In this document: positions 32,660-44,667 of the stretch, piece after piece
Position numbering within the stretch: position 1 is the stretch's first letter
Layout of the letters: every line of letters starts with the position of its first letter
NCBI RefSeq assembly: GCF_031755915.1
Contig: NC_083386.1
Location: 19,825,001 to 19,889,000, forward strand
DNA length: 64,000 bases
Direction: 5' to 3'
DNA from: Ziziphus jujuba
Taxonomy: Eukaryota; Streptophyta; Magnoliopsida; Rosales; Rhamnaceae
Position numbers and translations under genes: made by a program
The notes under the pieces: generated by a model
What the model was told of the DNA's origin: nothing
The model's database searches: none
Seen by the model: only the letters and a program-made list of their open reading frames with translations

Positions 32660-33766
32660 GTTAGTATAATAATGCAATAGAAATAAAATAGGACCTTACA
32701 ATTTCACTCCCTTACGTGTTTCACTCAATTGAGGACTCGACACTCGTGTTTGCACACTTGTTTCGGCTTTTTACCCTCTTTTAAGCTCACACACTTTTGT
32801 CTTTTTCCACTCAATGAATTATCTCAAAGTTCTAATTAAAACACCCAAAAAACAGCAATTAGATCACTAGTATGTTTTAATTAAACTTATCAACAAAACA
32901 GTAAGCAAAAATAAACAAATACCGAACGGAATGAAAATACCTATTTTCGATTTTTCTAGACAAAATAAAGCAAATTAATGAGAAAAATTTGGAATTTTGA
33001 AGAACTGGACCAGATGGTAATATATTATGAGTTCAAGAATAAAATTCTAGAAAAATAAATTCTAATACGAACAAGAATAAAAGAGAACAAAAATATTGAA
33101 AAGTTGTTGGTTGTTGTTCTTTGTAATTCAAGTTTTGTATCAATTCCTTTAACTAATTTTAATCCAAATAATTTAAGCACCCAAAATCCAAATATCCAGC
33201 AGCAAAAATAATTCCCCAGTAACTCAAATATTGAATAAATAAGCAAAAAACCAGCAGATCCAACAAATTTCCAGCAAACAAATCAAACTCCAACAAACCG
33301 AAATATTTTTCTTTTTTTTTTTTTTATTCGACTTTACCTCTTCTTTTTTTTTCACTCACATAACATAAAAAACTGCAGTAGCAAGAATAATTTCCAAAAT
33401 TGCAATTCCAACTCCAAAACAAACACAAAACCCGTGACCTCCAAATAAACACAAATGTGCAGTTTTTTTTTTTTTTGAATATATGAATGCAAATATTTAA
33501 GACTAAAACAGCAAAGAAAAATCAACAATAACCAAATTAAAAGAACAATAATGAAAGACAACCAACAAACTAGGAAATAAAAATATGATAAAACTAGGAA
33601 ATCCTAATTCAACTAGGAATGATATTTTTTTTTATTTTTAAAGATGCAGAACGTGTATGGGATGGATGCAACCTTAACCTAACGCTAAAATTGTAGAATA
33701 ACATAAAAACAAATAAAGCAAATAAAGATAGATCAAACCTGAACAAAATTCGTCTCTGATACCAAA
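32660..33766 (-). other. G3 leader and primer-binding site
   Basis: 1.1 kb non-coding leader with poly-T runs near 33310, 33345 and 33465. The primer site at 33753-33764 reads TGGTATCAGAGA on the minus strand, 11 of 12 to tRNA-iMet, two bases after the LTR end. Confidence 0.78.
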
Positions 33767-34768
33767 TGATACGAACCTAGGACGACCTGCTCCTAAACCC
33801 GTATTATATTAGCCCGGATCTTAATTAAGTTCAAGTTTTAATGGAATGGACCTCAACCCCTAACCAACTTGTGGTTAGAAACCTTGGTATAATGTAGATG
33901 CCACAATAGGGGATGGAAAACCTATTGATAAGTCAAACTAAAACAACCAATTCTCTAATGGTGTTTTAGGTGTTCTCAAAGAACAAAGAGATAATTAATC
34001 TCACAAGTATTTTCTTAATCAAATCAAAGTTGTATTTTTATTGAAAAATAAGCCTTTAAATAGGCTTTGAAAAGACAACTTAAAACCCTAGAACATAAAG
34101 AAGACCGGCCACCACACATAAAGAAACCTAGTTGGCCGAAACTATACTTCCTTTCCTAATCTAAGTTTGATTAATTAATTCCTTTATATTAAATTAGGAA
34201 TTAATTAATTTGCAATGGAAAGAATAAAATAAAAACCTTCCTAAAGTTATTTGTCCAGAAAATAAATGAAGGTAACGAGTTGACTTTGACATTTAGGCTG
34301 AATTATGTCTTCAACCGAGCTAACTTATGTCTGCCTGATGTCCGAGCTAACTTATGGCCTATCCGAGCTAACTGATGTCTCTCCGAGCTATCTTGTGTCT
34401 GGCCGAGCTAACTGATGTCTGTCTGAGCTAACTTATGTCTGGCAGAGCTAACTGATGTCTGTCCGAGCTAAGTTACATCCGATGTCCGAAGTCCGAGATC
34501 AGATGTCCGAGGCAAGGGTGTCCGATATAAAATGGCCGATGTATAGGTATCCGATGTATCAGCTTCCACCACTTGGATACTTAAAACAGGTTTTTTATCT
34601 TCAGGTATGGACAAGCCCTTTTGAGAATGAATTACTTTTTGGATAAAGGCAGCAAGATTGTCCTTAAACCTCTTAGCTTGAGCCCTAGTGATCGGTCCAG
34701 TCTTCATCCGTATTGGATCAGTGCCCTAGTGAGTTGTCGGTTGTGCGAGCTTGGGTGGGTTCGCATCA
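33767..34768 (-). repeat. G3 5' LTR, minisatellite subtype
   Basis: 1002 bp, TGATACGAACCTAGG...GGGTTCGCATCA. It carries the pol-tail frame (34707-34468: GPITRAQAKRFKDNLAAFIQ, PVLSIQVVEADTSD) and the 20-bp repeat array next to it. Confidence 0.88.
34300..34560 (-). repeat. 20-bp minisatellite in the G3 LTR
   Basis: On the plus strand it shows gagctaactgatgtctgtcc and gagctaacttatgtctggcc units, the reverse complement of the arrays in L3 and L5. About seven units, followed by tccgatgtccgaagtccgag-type short repeats up to the pol tail. Confidence 0.82.
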
Positions 34769-37700
34769 TGTGGTCTCTCGCCAGAATGTCATCTCTCAGA
34801 AACTCTCCAATTTGAAAACCATGGTGAGTTATATTCAAAGCCTAGTGTTCCTCTTCTTCGATCCGCTTGTTTGTCTTCTTCTCCTTTGATCTGCCTTCTT
34901 TTTCTTCTTCTTCTTCAATTTGTCTTCTTCTTCTTGTTTTCCTTCGATTTGTGTTCTTCTTCTTCTTCTTTTTTCTTTTTTTTCATTTTTTATATGATTT
35001 CTTTGTTTGATGTGATTTTTCATGTGATTTTTATGTAATTTTTTATGTTATTTTTATGTGAGTTCTAAATCATTACTTTCGTTACCTACAAAATTAGAGC
35101 TTTAATTTGTGAATTTGGAGGCTTTATTTTATGGTCTAGATCTACAGCTCCAGGATAAGGAGAGGCATCTCAAACAATTGCAAATTTGAAAGGCAAAATA
35201 GTCAATTTGAATGTGCTTGAATGTATTTGCAGTCTACTTTTTACTTATCCACCTATAGGGTAGGGTCCTCTATACTTATCCACCTACATATTGTTTAGTT
35301 TGTTTTAATTTCTTTCTGTTTAGTGTTCAGCCATGGCTAGAATTTCTTAGTATTGACTGGTAAAACATTGTTAATTTCAAAGTTGATTACAAATATGCAG
35401 CTGGGAGTAGGATAGGTGAATTGTCTTATACTTATTCCTGTTTTAGGAATCCGAGGTTGGTTGATTTGATGTGATATTGGTTTACTGTGGTTTCGTATTT
35501 TATAGGCTTATAGCACCCAGGACTTCCATGATAAACTGTTTTTACAGATTAAGAAACCCATACTATTGGTTACATTTCCAAAGATGTGCTTGAAAGTGCC
35601 TTGGTTCTAGTGCATATTGCCATCCTTGTGCATTCTGTTATGGTGTGTATTGGGTAGAAGAAAAAGGGGCTCCAGGGATAATAAAACAGATGACATTATC
35701 TGCATGGCCTTTGTAATAGTGGAAGGATTTTACCATTGGACTAGAAATGCCTGCAAAATAGGCAAAAGCCCAAGCCTTCAAATTTAAGAAACTTACATTA
35801 TCTAAGCAATGGTAAAGAATGGATTAGAATAGGACTTTGGAAAGAAGAATTCTCGCTCCAGCATGCTTGTTGTCCCACCTGAAGGTGTTGTCATACTCTA
35901 TAGCACTAAGAATCTATCCAATTAACTTGGATGTAGTTAAGGTATGTCGGGTTGTTGGTGATGTAGCCAAGCAACACCCCATAGTAGCTCATCCTAGCAT
36001 TTTGAGACCCATAGAAAATGTTACCTTTAGCAACCTCAAAAAAAAAAAAAAAACAACTAAAATTGTAAAGGAAATTAGAAGAAAATAGAAATGCACATGA
36101 TCTTCTTCAATCCACAGTTGTAGGGTCCTCTATACTTATCTACAAATTGGAACACCTATGACCCAAGTGTAACATTTATTTCAAATTTTGGTGAAATTCG
36201 GAGCAATGCTCTTTTGAGTTTTAACCTATGTTTTGTAGTAATAATAATAATAATAATAACAACAACAACATTATAGGATGTTGGTATGCAAAACTGAAGC
36301 AGAAACACAGGAAAGCAGGAAAGCATGAATTTGAAAGCATGAAATCAACAAATTTTCAACTTATGAATGGTTTTTTCCTGTCAATTTTATATCCTATACC
36401 TAAATGTAAATTAGCCATAAAATGGCTAACAAATCTATTGCAGATTTGGTTTGAAAGCAAGTTGAGAGCAGTCAACTGAACAATTGGTATAGCATGATAG
36501 TTTAGTTAGTCATTGCTTATCTGTTATTGTGTAATTATAAGTCAACCAATAAAAACAATTCTTGTGACCTATGTAAACTAGAATGTGGGAGTTAGTTGCC
36601 AACGAAATTCATTCTATCTTTTAGATGTATTGGGGTATTGGGATTAGCTTTCCCCTAAGAAAGACTTTTTCTTTTTTTTTTTTTTTTTTTTTTTTTTTTC
36701 TGAGAGACTTGAAGTGATGTTGTGAGACTCACATGAAATTTCAAGTTTGTGACGACGGATGTAAGCATTGTTGAACCAATGTACATCTAATTTGCATCCT
36801 TACTTTCTAGTTCCTATTTGCTTACTTTTGTTCTTTCTAAATTGATGATTCATTCAAGAAATGGGTTTGCAATTACAATAATATCACTTTAAGAACTTCC
36901 TTACACATCTACTACTCATAGAATTTAAATAATTGAAACTAGTATGTGCGAGGTAGCATCTCCTCTAAAGATAAATGCTCTCCATCCAAATGTAATCTAT
37001 CAGTTAGTAGCCAATAAGTGATACTTTGCATTTTTGATACTCATTATAGAAGGTTAAAGGAGTCAATGAGTCTATATGGAATTATAAGGGCTTCAGGAGA
37101 GGAATGAAGGCAGATCATTCAGTCTTACACTGATGACAGTAGAAATTGTAATTATCCATATTAGAAGAAAATTTTATTCTATATATGCAAATAAGGGATT
37201 GCATTATCTTTTTCTATAACCATTAAAGAATCATTATACATTTGACTCTGAAAACAATTTCTATAATAAATGGAACATTGTAATAGTTAAAGTTTCCCTT
37301 TAACTACTTTAAAGGGTAGCCTTCTTTAGAGAAAAGTAGAATTCATCACTTTTGAAGTATGTTCCAAAGTTATGGCACTAAAAGCATTAAACACATGGTG
37401 TCATGTCACTTAAAAAATGTCCAAGTTATGTGTATGATCTTAATTAAATATTAATTGGACATGTAACTTGTAAATTAGTTTTCTGAGGACATTCGGCTCC
37501 TTATATGTTGCTATCATCTCCATTGTGAGTTGTGACAGCATGAACCTTTGGACATCTTATTGAATGTGACTATTAGTTTTTGCTAAAGGTAACTTTGTGA
37601 TTATTATTTCAATATGGCAGGTATAGAATTTAGTTCATCAACTTTGTTGAATGTGATTTTGCTGGGATTCTATGTGAGTTTCTCTAAAGATGATAATGTT

Positions 37701-37829
37701 TTAACTCGGATTGCATTTTCTAAATATGTTTTCCTGATATTTGACTGTTTTCATACTTTGTTCTTTTTTTCCTCTCTCTCTTCGTCTTTGCTATAAGTAT
37801 TACTAAAGTCGTTATAAGCCATTGGATAA
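34769..37829. other. Unrecognised 3-kb region between G3 and G4
   Basis: No transposon or gene signature recognised on either strand. It holds a CT-rich stretch at 34840-34990, the string tagggtcctctatacttatc at both 35267 and 36120, a TAA/AAC microsatellite at about 36237-36270, and a poly-T run at about 36673-36699. It may be host intergenic or intron sequence. Open frames are short and without motifs. Confidence 0.5.
36237..36270. repeat. (TAA)n-(CAA)n compound microsatellite
   Basis: Seven or so TAA units run into four or so CAA units. Confidence 0.85.
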
Positions 37830-38816
37830 TGATCCGAACCTAGGACGACCTGCGCCTAAACCCGTATTATATTAACCCGGATCTAATTATCTTTAAGTTC
37901 AAATAATCACCTCAACCTCTAACCAACCTGTGATTAGAAACCTTGATATAATGAAGATGCCACAATAGGTGATGGATATCCTATTGATATGTCAAACTAA
38001 AACACTCATTCACTAATGGTGTTTTAGGTGTTCAAAGAGAACATAGAGAATTCAATCTCACAAATAATTTTTTGTATGAATAATGTACTGAATATTATTG
38101 ATAAAATAAACCCTTAAATAGGCTAAAAAAGTTACAATATAAAACCCTAATTAACTAGGTAAAATCGGCCATATAGAATAGGAAACCTAATGATGGCCAA
38201 AAATCACCTCTTTTCTAATTTAATTTGGATTAATTAATTCCTTAATTTTGAAATAAGAAATAATTAATTTACAATGAAAATCATAAAATAATAATTATCC
38301 TAAGTTGATTTTTCCAGCAAATAAATAAATAGAAACCAAATAAAATACTTTCCTAAAATAAAAAGTTAAAAATCAAATTAGGAAACAAATTGACTATCTT
38401 TCTAAGTAAGCTAGCTTTGACCAATCTCCTGCTTGTTTAGGCTCTAAATCAGCTTTCATATGCTATGTAGGATGCTAACTATGATTAATAATGATTCCAA
38501 CACGTTGCCCCATGATTGGAATAAGTCAAACAAGAAAAAAAGTCAAAGTCAGCGGTTAAACAGCACATTTTCGGTCAAATTGAGATGCTATCCATACAAG
38601 TCCTTTTTAGATACTTTTGATTCTAAATTAGCTGGATTCGATGTCCTTTTAATGATATTCATTGAGTTCATGAATTTTTGGAGCCATTCCTTATTGCCCG
38701 GAGTCCAAATTTGCACTAAAGCAGCTACCCGGATCTATATCAGCCCAGTCTTCATTCGTATTGGATCGGCACCCCAGCGGGTTGTCGGTTGTACAGGTTC
38801 AGGTGGATTCGCATCA
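37830..38816 (-). repeat. G4 3' LTR
   Basis: 987 bp, TGATCCGAACCTAGG...GGATTCGCATCA; subtype without the 20-bp array. Its inner boundary is followed by the polypurine tract AAGAGGAGGGGAA (minus strand). Confidence 0.9.
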
Positions 38817-38827
38817 TTCCCCTCCTC

Positions 38828-39895
38828 TTAAAAAGGATTTTTTCTTAAATCACCTTCAGAAAAAGGAGATAAGTCAGCAACATTAAATGTAGCACTAACA
38901 TTATATTTACCCAATAAGTCAAGTTTGTAAGCATTTTCATTAATCCGCTCCAAAACTTGAAAAGGTCCGTCTCCACAAGGTATAAGCTTGGATTTCCTTT
39001 GTTTGGGAATCCTCTCCTTCCTTAAGTGCAACCAAACTAAATCTCCTGGGTCAAACACGAACACAACAATATCTAGAAATACATGCTCATTGTGATACAA
39101 ATTACACGTTTTAAAGTTAGCAAATAATCTCTTCCAAATTTTCAAATTTCTACAAAGTAAAGCTCTAAAAAATGCAAATAAAGTTCTATACAACAAAAGC
39201 ATCTTTAAATAAGCATCTTTATAAATCATAACCAGTAATGGTTTCTTATTCAAAATTGCTTGATTAACATTACCAAAGCTAAGATAAAATTTTTTATTTT
39301 TCTTTTCTTTTCTTTCTTTTTCTTTCCCATTTATGGAACCACTTTTTCCACTCTCACTCTCTGATTTTACTCTCTCTTTCTCTCTTTCAGCTTTCTCTCT
39401 TTCTTTCCCCTCAAGTTTGAGTTTAGGACACTTACCTAGTTGGTTTTGTTCAGCCTTGCCTCCTTGGATTGGTGTTGTTGTCGTGGGTGCCATACTAGTC
39501 CTTTCTTTAAGCTTTTTGGCCTCCCTCCTTTGTTGTATTTGTAGTTGATCTCTATACACTTCCTTGGGAGTTAATGATTTCAGCTTGACCTTTTTACCTT
39601 TAAATCTAAAAATAATACAATTCTCTCGACCATAATGAATAGCATCTTTATCAAATTGCCATGGCCTACCTACTAGAATATGTCCGGCATGCATAGGCAT
39701 AACATCACACAAAACAACATCCACATATTTATCCATGCTAAATTTTACCTTGGCTTGTTTATCTACTTTCATCTTACCGTTATCATTAAGCCATTGTAAT
39801 CTATATGATTCGAGATGTTTAATAGTTGTTAAGCCTAATTTATCAACCATAATATTATTAATTATATTTGTACAACTTCCACTATCAATTATCAT
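38828..39895 (-). pseudogene. G4 protease/linker/integrase-tail mosaic frame
   Basis: One 355-residue open frame: [20 protein letters not shown] and [17 protein letters not shown] (protease), a K/E-rich linker ([19 protein letters not shown]), then [18 protein letters not shown], a snippet of integrase. Directly after comes [20 protein letters not shown], a snippet of RT. Then [40 protein letters not shown] and [14 protein letters not shown], the integrase C-terminus. The integrase and RT scraps are out of normal order. The frame ends at a TAA inside the polypurine-tract codons (NPF-stop). It looks like a product of template switching or multiple deletions. Confidence 0.82.
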
Positions 39896-39922
39896 ACTAC
39901 ATACATTATCTTGAATTTCATA

Positions 39923-41262
39923 TCAGATATGGAAGATATTTGCTTTATGAACTTGATCCTCATCCTTGTATACTCTTAACACTCTCCTTGCCACCAAGCT
40001 CAATTCAGCATTTGAAGCTTTTAGGGTTTCGGCTTCATCTTCAATTTCTTCCTTTTCATGCTTGGTCTCAATTTCAGCATCATCACTATCGGATTCCAAC
40101 TCACCATTGTCCTTCAATAGCATGATTCTTAGGTTTAGGCATTAGTTGGCAATATGGCCTCGTCCCTGGCACTTAAAATAAGGAGTATCTCTAGTTTTAG
40201 AGGGTTTAGGATCAAATTTATCTTCATATTTATGTGCTTGAGTAGGTTCAGCCCTATCATCTCTCCTTGGCCGATTGGTGCTCTCCTCACTTTGCTTCGG
40301 TTTTGACTTTGATTCATAGATGGGTTTGCTTCACCAAGCACTTGGAATTGATGTCCTGCTATTTGTATCTCCTCTAAACCATGAGCTTCCCCTCCTTTTG
40401 AATTGATTTTTAAATTTGATGGCCACATGAAGCATCTCCTCTAATTCTACATATTGTTAAAGCTCCACTTGGTTGGCTATATCATGATTCAAACCACCCA
40501 AAAAACTTACCATGGTTGCTTCCCTACCTTCATTCATGCTTAACCTCATCATAAGCATCTCCAACTCCTTTTAATAATCCTCCACAGACCTATTTCCTTG
40601 AGATAAAGATTGAAGTCTTTGATGCAGCAACCTATGATAGTGTGATGGTACAAATCACTTCCTCATGGCTCCTTTCATTTGTTGCCAAGTAGTAATCAAT
40701 TTATCACCTACTCTCCTTCGGGTATTTTTCTCATTGGTCCACCATTGGAGCATAATGTCCAAACTCCATTGCTGCCAACTTAACTTTCTTGGCCTCCGAA
40801 TAATTGTGACAATCAAAAATCATCTCTTTATGCTCCTTCCATTCCAAGTAAGCCTCCGGGTCACTTTTCCCCATGAAAGGTGGTATGTTTACCTTGATGT
40901 TGCCAAGATCATCATCTATCCCCTCTCTCCTATGCCTCCCACGGTGTAGCCTTTCTTGGACAGCGTATGTTTCATCCATTCCTTTTTCAAAGTCATCTAA
41001 AAAATTTTCCTCCTCGACCTCGATCTCGACCACCATGGAACTCTTGCCTCAAATTTGGTCCACCATGAGATGTTTCTAATCTATCAATCCTTTTATTTAT
41101 GTGGTCAAATTGAGCATTCATCCGCTGTAGTTGCTCCAAAACAGCCTTCATGTCCGTTTGGTCACCACTCCTCTTAGGTCGGGAATCAACATGGAATCCG
41201 ATGGATTCTTCTTCATTAATTCTTAGTGATGGCTCTCCTCTTCTCAACCTTGAATATGCCAT
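39923..41262 (-). pseudogene. G4 gag and protease N-terminus, broken
   Basis: Starts MAYSRLRRGEPSLRINEEES at 41262; the frame shifts after GGRDRGRGG near 40995. The next piece has NIKVNIPPFMGKSDPEAYLE and IFDCHNYSEAKKVKLAAMEF (41036-40731). Later pieces include KINSKGGEAHG (40428-40135), a decayed knuckle near 40175, and ELSLVARRVLRVYKDEDQ (40123-39923). Several stops. Confidence 0.8.
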
Positions 41263-42410
41263 GTTAGTATAAATAATGCAAAATAAAATAAATACTCACC
41301 AAATTACTCCCTCACGTGTTTCACTCAATTAAAGTCTCAACACTCATGTTTTCACACTAGTTTCAGCTTTTACCCTCTTTTAAGCTCACACAATTTTGTC
41401 TTTTTCCACTCAAAGAGTTATCTCAAAGTTCTAATTAAAACAACAATTAGATCATAAGTATGTTTCATTAAACTTATCTATGTTTTAATTAAACTTATCA
41501 ACAAAATAATACAATAAGTAAGCAATACCGATGAATTTAATAAAACCTAGTTTTCAGCTTTTCTAGAAAAAATAAGGCAAATTAGCAAGGAAAATTTCAG
41601 AATCAATAAGAACTGGACCAGATGGTAAGAAATTTAGGATTCAAGAGTAAAATTTTAAAAAAAGAATTTCAAACACGAACAAGAATCAATTCGAACAAAA
41701 TTAAAGAATAGTGTTGGTTGTTGTTCTTGTAATTCAAGTTTTTGTATCAATTCCTTTAACTAATTTTAATCCAAATAAATTAAGCACCCAAAATTCAAAT
41801 ATCCAGCAGTAAAAAAAATTCCCAGAAACTCCAAATATTACAATTTTCCAGCAAACAAAATTCCAAATTCCAAATTCAACAACCGGCCTTTTTGTGCAAT
41901 TTTTTTTTTCTAATTTGGCTCTTTTTTATATTTCTTCTTCTTTTTCTTTTTTTTTTTTCACTCACTGATTAGCAAACACAAATCCAGTAGCAAGAATCAT
42001 CAATAAAATTCTAACTCCAACACAAAACATCCAACAAACCCATGTCCATTAACAACAAAATACAAATTTGCAAAATTTGTGAATTTTTGTATTTGTTGCC
42101 GCAAACTCACTTTTTTTTTTTTTGAATATATGAATACAAATATTTAAGATCAAAAACAGCAAAGAAAAATTAACAATACCTAAATTAACAAGAACAATAA
42201 TGAAAATCAACCAACAAACTAGGAAGAAAAAATACAGCAAAACAAAGAAACCTAATTTAACTAGGAATGAGTTTTTTTTCTTTTAAAAAAGATGCAGGAC
42301 GTGTATGATGATAGAAGTAACCTTAACCTAATGCTAAAATTGTAGATTAACACAAAATAAATAAATCAAATAAAGATAGATCAAACCTAAACAAAATTTG
42401 GCTTTGATAC
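41263..42410 (-). other. G4 leader; primer site deleted
   Basis: The leader is shared with G1-G3, with poly-T runs near 41905, 41950 and 42112. At 42400-42415 the text runs ggctttgatacctaaact: the primer site is cut after gatacc and joins the LTR at ctaaact. About 30 bp (primer site end, LTR terminus) is gone compared with G2 and G3. Confidence 0.75.
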
Positions 42411-43507
42411 CTAAACTCATATTATATTAGCCCGGATCTAACTATGTTCAAGTTTTAATGGCACCTCAACCCCTAACCAACCTATGATTAGAAACCTTGG
42501 TATAATGAAGATGCCACAATAGGTGATGGATATCCTATTGATAAGTCAAACTAAAACACTAATTCACTAATGGTGTTTTATATGTTCAAAAAGAACAAAC
42601 ATAATTCAATCTCACAAATAATTTTCTGTAAGAATAATGTACTGAATATTATTTATAAAATAATCCTTTATATAGGCTAAAAAATTTACAAAATAAAACT
42701 CTAATTAACTAGGTAAAATCGGCCACGTAGAATAGGAAACCTAATGATGGCCGAAAATCACCTCATTTTCTAACCTAATTTGGATTAATTAATTCCTTAA
42801 TTTTGAAATAGGAATTAATTAATTTACAATGAAAATAATAAAATAATAAATTTCCTAAGTTGATTTGTCCAGCAAATAAATAAATGGAAACCAAATAAAA
42901 GACTAATTTCCTAAAACCAAAAGTTAAAATCAAATTTGGAAACAAATTGACTATCTTTCTAACTAAGCTAACTTTGACCAATCTCCAGCTTTTTTGGGCT
43001 CCAAATCAACTTCCATATGCTATGTAGGATGCCAAATATGATTAATAATGATTCCCACACGTTGCCCCTTGATTGGAATAAATCAAACAAGAAGAAAAGT
43101 TAAAGCCAGTAGTTAAATAGCATATTTTCGGCCAAATTGAGATGCTATCCATACAAGTCCTTTTTAGATGCTTTTGATTCTGCCTTGGCTGGATTCCATG
43201 ACTTCTTAATGATATTCATTGAGTTCATGAAGTGTTGGAACCATTCTTTGCTTCCTGGAGTCCAAATTTGCACGAAAACAACTACCCAGGTCCGTATCGG
43301 CTTACACCACTCGGATGCTTTGAACAGGCTTTGTATCTTCAGGTATTGACAAGCTCTTTTGAGAATTAACTACTCTCTGTATAAATGGTTCTAGGTTGTC
43401 CTTAAACCTCTTGACTTGAGCTCTAGTGATCGGTCTAGTCTTTATCCGTATTGGGTCGGCACCCTTACATGTTGTCAGTTGTGCGGGGTTCCGGTGGATG
43501 CACATCA
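42411..43507 (-). repeat. G4 5' LTR, inner terminus deleted
   Basis: Starts at ctaaactcatattat (LTR position about 25) and ends ccggtggatgcacatca. It is followed by the GATAA duplication. The pol-tail region is at 43538-43302 (TRPITRAQVKRFKDNLEPFI). Confidence 0.85.
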
Positions 43508-43512
43508 GATAA

Positions 43513-44192
43513 TACTCTTTTGCTTCCACAATTGCCACTACAATTCATGACTCTTAAATGAAGGTGGTAAGACTACGGATCAATAGATTATCACTTTAAA
43601 TATAACTGTCTTAAATTGAAAATAATTAGTAGCTATGGTTATTTTGTTTTCTATTTTCTGTTTCCTTTACAATGCAAAACAATAATGTAGATACTTTAAC
43701 TGTATAATAAGATACAAGTTTTATTATATTGGCGTGTTTAAAGTTTATGCAAAATATTGTATATAATCCTTTTGGTTTTCCTACATTTGTAGAAATGGTC
43801 CATACTTAATTATCAGAAAATAAAAAATAAAATAAAATAATTTTCATTGAAGGAAATTAAGATGCACATTCCAAAAAAAAGAAGCCTAAAAAACTAGCAA
43901 CTTTTAAATTTTTGGTCCAATTGCTATTGTTATAATTTTTTGTAAAACAGTTTTTTAATTAATTCCCATTAGTAGTACTAGTGTTTGATGTCTCAACCAA
44001 ATTTATTTGTTTTAAAAAGAGTAAAACATAATTAAAGGATTGATAGAGGAAAAAAAAAAAGGAAATTAGCAAAGAAGAAAATTTTGAACTTCTATTTGGA
44101 AATAAATGTGCTTTTGATATCTAATAAAATAAAGTATTATATTTAAATTGGACTGCATTAGGTAAATGATTTTCTTTTTTTTGTTCTTGTAG

Positions 44193-44224
<32 letters not shown>

Positions 44225-44667
44225 AACCAACCCTTAATTGGGCTCCTTTTTCTCGAGTCATGTTAGGCGAGCCCACAAGTGGGCAAGCGGGTTGGTTCCA
44301 TATAGTAGGCATGTTTTATATTGTTGTGTTTTATATTTGTTTTTCTCTGTTTGATTAAGTTTCAATATCTAGTTGGTTATTGTTATTATCGATGGTGATG
44401 CAGGCCATATAGAAATTTTAAAGACTATATTATATATAAATATATATACATATATTCATCCTAATCTCATGCTTCTTGGTTCAAATTATATGCAGGAATT
44501 GTTTGATGGTTTTTGTTATATTGTAGTAATACTCTATGACTACATCTTCTATTTTTGCTAATATTTTTATATGCATTTATTAAAAGTTCTATAATGTTGA
44601 TTTACATCATATAGCAACTTAATTTAATGTGTTTTCTTTTTCTTTTCTTTTTTTCAATGTAGTAGAT
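43513..44667. other. Non-coding flank with poly-C/poly-A tract
   Basis: AT-rich, no gene seen. A run of 21 C (44194-44214) passes directly into 12 A (44215-44226). It may hold the 5' end of the PIF/Harbinger element, but no terminal inverted repeat could be matched. Confidence 0.5.

Larger units (their letters stand above)
30867..34768 (-). mobile_element. G3: truncated CRM-like gypsy element
   Basis: Linker start, protease, gag, leader, primer site and complete 5' LTR. The 3' two-thirds is missing at 30867. The outer end is TCGCATCA at 34768. The next five bases (tgtgg) would be the target duplication, but the partner flank is lost. Confidence 0.85.
37830..43507 (-). mobile_element. G4: internally deleted CRM-like gypsy element
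   Basis: 5678 bp, flanked by GATAA at 37825-37829 and 43508-43512, so both ends are certain. It has a complete 3' LTR, a polypurine tract, a compressed pol, protease, gag and leader, and a 5' LTR whose inner end and primer site are deleted. Nearly all of RT, RNase H and integrase is missing. It could not transpose without help, and without a primer site not even with it. Confidence 0.93.

Noticed and set aside
34774..34830. First exon of a host gene (ATG followed by GTGAGT)
   Set aside because: The preceding frame has a stop and there is no recognisable continuation; chance match.
35837..36088. Small open frame of 83 codons as a gene
   Set aside because: No motif, ends in poly-A-coded lysines; nothing supports expression.
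44194..44226. Poly-C/poly-A tract as a biological signal
   Set aside because: A homopolymer junction of this kind may be slippage or an assembly artefact; nothing nearby gives it a role.
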